DNA from: Streptomyces sp. CNQ-509
Lineage (GTDB): Bacteria; Actinomycetota; Actinomycetes; Streptomycetales; Streptomycetaceae
Assembly: GCF_001011035.1 (NCBI RefSeq)
Contig: NZ_CP011492.1
Location: 5,749,001 to 5,813,000 of the forward strand
Length of the DNA: 64,000 bases
Direction of reading: 5' to 3'
The translations under genes and the position numbers were made by a program. The notes beneath the pieces are model-generated. The model had not been told where the DNA came from, ran no database searches, and saw only the letters and a program-made list of their open reading frames with translations. This document shows positions 60,287 through 64,000 of this stretch, piece after piece; within the stretch, counting starts at the first letter, position 1; the number at the start of each line of letters is the position of its first letter.

Positions 60287-61678
60287 GTGGCTGCACCCAC
60301 CCCCGTGGCGGGCCGCGTGAAGCGGGACCGCACCCATTATCTCTACCTCGCCGTCATCGTCGCCGTACTCGCCGGCGTCCTCGTCGGCTTCGCCGCGCCG
60401 GACGCGGCCGTGGAGCTCAAGCCGATCGGCGAGGGCTTCGTCAACCTGATCAAGATGATGATCTCGCCGATCATCTTCTGCACGATCGTGCTGGGCATCG
60501 GCTCGGTCCGCAAAGCCGCCAAGGTCGGCGCGGTCGGCGGGCTGGCGCTCGGCTACTTCCTGGTGATGTCCACCGCCGCGCTGGCCATCGGCCTGGTCGT
60601 CGGCAACATCGTGCAGCCCGGCGACGGCCTGCACATCACCGACGAGACCCGCAGCGTGGGCGCCGACCAGGCCGCCGCGGGCGACGCGGAGTCGACCACC
60701 GAGTTCCTGCTCGGGATCATCCCGCACACCATGGTCTCCGCGTTCACCGAGGGCGAGGTGCTGCAGACGCTCTTCGTGGCGCTGCTCGTCGGCTTCGCGC
60801 TGCAGGCCATGGGCCGGGTCGGGGAGCCGGTGCTGACCGGGATCGGGCACATCCAGCGGCTGGTCTTCCGGGTGCTCGCGATGATCATGTGGGTGGCCCC
60901 GGTGGGCGCGTTCGGCGCCATCGCCGCGGTCGTCGGCGAGACCGGCGTGGACGCGCTGAAGTCGCTGGCCATGATCATGATCGGCTTCTACGCCACCTGC
61001 GCGCTCTTCGTCTTCGTGGTGCTCGGCCTCGTGCTGAAGTTCTTCACCGGTATCAACATCTTCCGGCTGCTGAAGTACCTGGCCCGGGAGTTCCTGCTGA
61101 TCGTCTCCACCTCCTCCTCGGAGTCGGCGCTGCCGCGGCTGATCGCGAAGATGGAGCACCTCGGGGTCTCCAAGCCCGTCGTCGGCATCACCGTGCCGAC
61201 CGGCTACTCCTTCAACCTCGACGGCACCGCCATCTACCTCACCATGGCCTCGCTCTTCATCGCCGAGGCGATGGGCGACCCGCTCACCATCGGCCAGCAG
61301 ATCTCGCTGCTCGTCTTCATGATCGTCGCCTCCAAGGGCGCCGCCGGCGTCACCGGCGCCGGCCTGGCGACCCTGGCCGGCGGGCTCCAGTCGCACCGGC
61401 CGGAACTGGTCGACGGCGTCGGCCTGATCGTCGGCATCGACCGGTTCATGAGCGAGGCCCGGGCGCTGACCAACTTCGCGGGCAACGCCGTGGCCACGGT
61501 CCTCATCGGCACCTGGACCAAGGAGATCGACAGGGACCGCGTCGAGCAGGTCCTCGCCGGCCGGGTGCCGTTCGACGAGGCGACCCTGGTGGACGACCAC
61601 GCGCCCGCGCCGGCGGAGCAGCCGGAAGAGCCCGCGGACACGCCGCTGAAGCCCGGGTCGCAGCCCGTCAAGGTCTGA
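60287..61678 (+). CDS. dctA: C4-dicarboxylate/cation symporter DctA
   Basis: A 463-residue DAACS-family transporter taking up succinate, fumarate or malate. About eight membrane helices plus the two re-entrant loops: STSSSESALPRLI near 275–287 (Ser-rich loop), VPTGYSFNLDGTAIYLTMASLFIAEA region near 304–329 (substrate and sodium sites), and RFMSEARALTNFAGNAVATV near 385–404. The C-terminus is acidic and Pro-rich. GTG 60287 has GAGGAGG upstream. Placement beside a divergent CitA/CitB pair indicates dicarboxylate-induced expression. Confidence 0.94.
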   Translation: MAAPTPVAGRVKRDRTHYLYLAVIVAVLAGVLVGFAAPDAAVELKPIGEGFVNLIKMMISPIIFCTIVLGIGSVRKAAKVGAVGGLALGYFLVMSTAALAIGLVVGNIVQPGDGLHITDETRSVGADQAAAGDAESTTEFLLGIIPHTMVSAFTEGEVLQTLFVALLVGFALQAMGRVGEPVLTGIGHIQRLVFRVLAMIMWVAPVGAFGAIAAVVGETGVDALKSLAMIMIGFYATCALFVFVVLGLVLKFFTGINIFRLLKYLAREFLLIVSTSSSESALPRLIAKMEHLGVSKPVVGITVPTGYSFNLDGTAIYLTMASLFIAEAMGDPLTIGQQISLLVFMIVASKGAAGVTGAGLATLAGGLQSHRPELVDGVGLIVGIDRFMSEARALTNFAGNAVATVLIGTWTKEIDRDRVEQVLAGRVPFDEATLVDDHAPAPAEQPEEPADTPLKPGSQPVKV

Positions 61679-61768
61679 ATAACCCGTTACGAATACGGAA
61701 ACACAGGACAACCATTCGCCCCCCGGGCCGGTCTCCTTGGACGACATCGAGAACGGGCTGGGGGGCCA

Positions 61769-63349
61769 GTGGAGCAGCCGCACGTCAGCGTGGTCATCGC
61801 CGCGTACAACGCCATGCCGTACCTGACCAGGTGCGTCGAATCGGTGCTCGGGCAGAGCCTGCCGCCGGAGGCGGTCGAGATCGTCGCGGTCGACGACGGC
61901 TCGACCGACGGCACCGGCGAGGAGCTGGACCGCTTCGCCCGGCTGCACCCGGGGCGGGTCCGCGTCGTGCACCAGGAGAACTCCGGCGGCCCCGCGGCCC
62001 CCCGCAACGCCGGTATCGCGCTGGCCCGCGGCCGGTACGTGTTCTTCCTCGACGCTGACGACTACCTGGGCCCCGAGGCGCTCCAGCGGATGTCCGCCAT
62101 GGCCGACGAGAACGGCTCGGACGTCGTCGTCGGCAAGCTCGTCGGCGTCGGCGGGCGGAAGCCGCCGACGTCGATGTTCAAGCGCGACCAGCCCGACGCC
62201 GACCTCTACAGCTCCCGGGTCTTCTGGGTGCTCAACCCCATGAAGCTCTTCCGCCGCGAGCTGATCGAGCGGCACGGGCTGCGCTTCCCCGAGGAACTGC
62301 GCACCGGCGAGGACCAGATCTTCGTGACCAAGGCGTACCTGCACGCCGCGAAGATCTCCGTGCTCGCCTCGTACGACTGCGTGTACTACGTGCTCCGCGA
62401 CGACGGCGGCAACCTCACCACCACCGTCCGCAAGGCCCCCGGCACCGGCCACGGCGGCCCGGGCAGCCCCGGCGGCTCCGGCACGCTCGCCGCGATGTTC
62501 GCCCTCGTCGGCGAGCACACCCCCGCGGGCCCCCGCCGCGACCACCTCCTCACCCGCCTCTTCGGGGTCAACCTCCAGCGCGCCCTGCGCGGCGTGCAGC
62601 GCGAGAAGGACCCGGAGCGCTCCCGCCGGATGTTCGCCGCGCTGCACGAGCCCGTCGCCCGCTGGTACAGCGAGACGGCGATCGCCAGGCTCCCGGCGAT
62701 CGTGCGGCTCCAGGGCGAACTGGTGCGCCGCGGGCTGTACGACGAGGCGGTGGCGGTCGTCCGGTACATCGGCAAGCGCCGCGACGCGCTCGACCGCGCG
62801 GGCGGCGCCAGGCCGGTGCGCTGGCTGGCCCCCGCCGACTTCACCGTCGAGGGCGGCCGGGTCTTCGCCCACTACCCGTGCTTCCGCGACTCCCGCCTCG
62901 GCCTGCCCGACGACGTCTTCGACGTCACCCGCCAGGTCGGCGCCCGCTCCTTCATCCGGCCCGGGTCCGTCACCGTCGCCCAGGACCGCCGGGACTCCCG
63001 GGTGTTATCGGTCCGCGGCCGGCGCCGCGTCCGGCTGCCCGCGGTGGCGCTGGAGCTGACGGCGACCCGCGAGAGCGACGGGCGTACGGTCACGGTCGCC
63101 GTCCCCGCACCCGCCAACGAGCATGTGAACACCGCCACATCCGCCTCCGGCACGGGCGGCAAGCCGGCGTTCACGGCCCGTATCCGGCTGCCCCAGCCCG
63201 GCACCTGGCACCTCGCCCTGCGGATCGCGGGAAACAGCAGGTCGGAGCTGCCTTTGCAGGCCGTACGGGTGGAGAGCGCGAACCCCGCGCGGGCGCTGCT
63301 CGGATGGCTCGCCCGGGGCAGCCGGGGGGCGGTCAACCCGGCTTCCTGA
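61769..63349 (+). CDS. GT2 glycosyltransferase, probably teichoic-acid modifying
   Basis: A 526-residue cytosolic GT-A enzyme. VSVVIAAYNAMPYLTRCVESVL near 6–27, VDDGSTDGT near 44–52, ENSGGPAAPRNAGIALARG near 71–89, FFLDADDYL near 92–100 (DxD) and RTGEDQIFVTKAYL near 174. The C-terminal ~220 residues form a linker and a β-rich domain of the TarP/TarS or SCO-type wall teichoic glycosyltransferases. The next gene encodes a TarI/IspD-like cytidylyltransferase, supporting a role in wall-polymer synthesis. GTG 61769 with GGGGGG upstream; a somewhat later start is possible. Confidence 0.87.
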   Translation: MEQPHVSVVIAAYNAMPYLTRCVESVLGQSLPPEAVEIVAVDDGSTDGTGEELDRFARLHPGRVRVVHQENSGGPAAPRNAGIALARGRYVFFLDADDYLGPEALQRMSAMADENGSDVVVGKLVGVGGRKPPTSMFKRDQPDADLYSSRVFWVLNPMKLFRRELIERHGLRFPEELRTGEDQIFVTKAYLHAAKISVLASYDCVYYVLRDDGGNLTTTVRKAPGTGHGGPGSPGGSGTLAAMFALVGEHTPAGPRRDHLLTRLFGVNLQRALRGVQREKDPERSRRMFAALHEPVARWYSETAIARLPAIVRLQGELVRRGLYDEAVAVVRYIGKRRDALDRAGGARPVRWLAPADFTVEGGRVFAHYPCFRDSRLGLPDDVFDVTRQVGARSFIRPGSVTVAQDRRDSRVLSVRGRRRVRLPAVALELTATRESDGRTVTVAVPAPANEHVNTATSASGTGGKPAFTARIRLPQPGTWHLALRIAGNSRSELPLQAVRVESANPARALLGWLARGSRGAVNPAS

Positions 63350-63426
63350 TCACGGGGAGGTGACGATCTCGTGCTCAGCTCGTAACCGGGTACAACTTTG
63401 CGCATCATTCGGATGTCTTCCAGTCG

Positions 63427-63451
63427 AGCCGAATTCACCCCGAATTCGGCT
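63427..63451. promoter_or_regulatory. Inverted repeat AGCCGAATTC-N5-GAATTCGGCT
   Basis: Perfect 10-bp arms around ACCCC, 30–54 bp before the cytidylyltransferase start, in an unusually AT-rich stretch (also ACAACTTTGCGCATCATTCGG just upstream). An operator or a hairpin in the leader. Confidence 0.5.
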
Positions 63452-63480
63452 GACGCTCACGATCACCACCAGGAGCAGCA

Positions 63481-64000
63481 GTGTCGACAGGCGCCCCCAC
63501 GGAGCCGACAGAGAGTACGTCAGGCCAGGCCATCCGAACCACCGCCGTGGTACTTGCGGGCGGTACGGGGCAGCGCGTGGGGCTCTCCATACCCAAGCAA
63601 CTGCTGAAGATAGCCGGGAAGACCGTCATCGAGCACACGCTCACAGTCTTCGAGCAGGCCGACAGCGTCGACGAGATCCTGGTCCTCATGGCCCCCGGCT
63701 ACGTCGAGGACGTCGAGCGGATCGTCGCCAAGGCCGGGCTGGCGAAGGTCCGCCGCGTGCTGGAGGGCGGCGGCACCCGCAACGAGACCACCGAGCGCGC
63801 CATCGCCGAGATCGGCGCGGGCCTCGCCGAGGGCGAGGACGCGAACGTCCTCTTCCACGACGCCGTACGCCCCCTGCTGTCGGCCCGCGTCATCGCCGAC
63901 TGCGTCACCGCCCTGGAGCGCTACCAGGCCGTGGACGTCGCCATCCCCTCCGCCGACACGATCATCGTCACCCGGCGCCACGGCGAGGACGGCGAGTTCA
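63481..64000 (+). CDS. TarI/IspD-like cytidylyltransferase, N-terminal part
   Basis: The first 173 residues, cut by the window end. GTG 63481 has AGGAG 6 bp upstream. VVLAGGTGQRVGLSIPKQLL near 26–45 is the nucleotide-binding start of the IspD/TarI fold; LEGGGTRNETTERAI near 97–111 and LFHDAVRPLLSARVI near 127–141 complete it. TarI makes CDP-ribitol for wall teichoic acid; IspD makes CDP-methylerythritol. The neighbouring GT2 gene favours TarI or the fused cytidylyltransferase–reductase of streptomycetes. The C-terminal domain, if any, is outside. Confidence 0.88.
   Translation, partial: MSTGAPTEPTESTSGQAIRTTAVVLAGGTGQRVGLSIPKQLLKIAGKTVIEHTLTVFEQADSVDEILVLMAPGYVEDVERIVAKAGLAKVRRVLEGGGTRNETTERAIAEIGAGLAEGEDANVLFHDAVRPLLSARVIADCVTALERYQAVDVAIPSADTIIVTRRHGEDGEF

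Overview
The window is chromosomal DNA from a Streptomyces or close relative. GC is very high, GTG and TTG starts are common, GC-rich hairpins serve as terminators, and several families are typical of the genus: Scy/FilP polarity proteins, NucS, the CslA–GlxA–GH6 locus, and chitinolytic genes with DasR-like operator boxes. From memory, the gene order largely follows the S. coelicolor chromosome around SCO5376–SCO5426 (chitinase, NucS, 3-hydroxybutyryl-CoA dehydrogenase, cobalamin adenosyltransferase, FilP, Scy, epimerase, thiolase, MeaB, IcmA, thioredoxin, Pyk, AckA, Pta, Pfk). I could not run an alignment to confirm this.

Layout. 0–2.1 kb: secreted chitin genes and a small zinc-binding protein. 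2.3–9.5 kb: LLM oxidoreductase, SCO5389-like protein, NucS, a large repeat-tailed ATPase, a STAS protein and a hydroxybutyryl-CoA dehydrogenase. 9.5–13 kb: cobalamin adenosyltransferase, a membrane protein and a two-component pair whose response-regulator start is interrupted by a 208-bp inverted-repeat element. 13–17.2 kb: two tandem ABC-2 exporters. 17.3–21.7 kb: FilP and Scy. 21.9–24.7 kb: methylmalonyl-CoA epimerase, thiolase and MeaB. 24.8–28.3 kb: three AIM24 genes split by a TnpB element that also carries a divergent ribbon-helix-helix gene. 28.4–34 kb: DUF3817, then cslA–glxA–GH6. 34–41.4 kb: ArsR, MFS, MarR, DUF3817, isobutyryl-CoA mutase large subunit, a dead oxidoreductase with its TetR gene, and thioredoxin. 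41.8–44.4 kb: a DUF6230/DUF6114 operon. 44.4–50.5 kb: Pyk, AckA, Pta and PFK. 50.5–53 kb: a disturbed patch with a degenerate aldo/keto reductase, a GNAT gene lacking a normal start, and an HTH gene. 53.1–57.2 kb: LPMO and a sugar ABC importer. 57.3–61.7 kb: CitA/CitB-type two-component pair divergent from DctA. 61.8 kb to the end: a GT2 glycosyltransferase and a truncated TarI/IspD-like cytidylyltransferase (teichoic-acid type).

Functional threads. B12-dependent acyl-CoA metabolism is represented by the adenosyltransferase, epimerase, MeaB and IcmA. Lower glycolysis and acetate metabolism are grouped at 44–50 kb. Chitin use is represented by the chitinase, the LPMO and a truncated secreted gene, with dre-like boxes upstream of each.

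The strongest unexpected observations are two. The first is the 12.14–12.35 kb element: removing it together with one copy of a TGA duplication recreates a coupled response-regulator start exactly in frame. The second is the TnpB plus ribbon-helix-helix element inside the AIM24 operon. No tRNA, rRNA, CRISPR array or prophage was seen.
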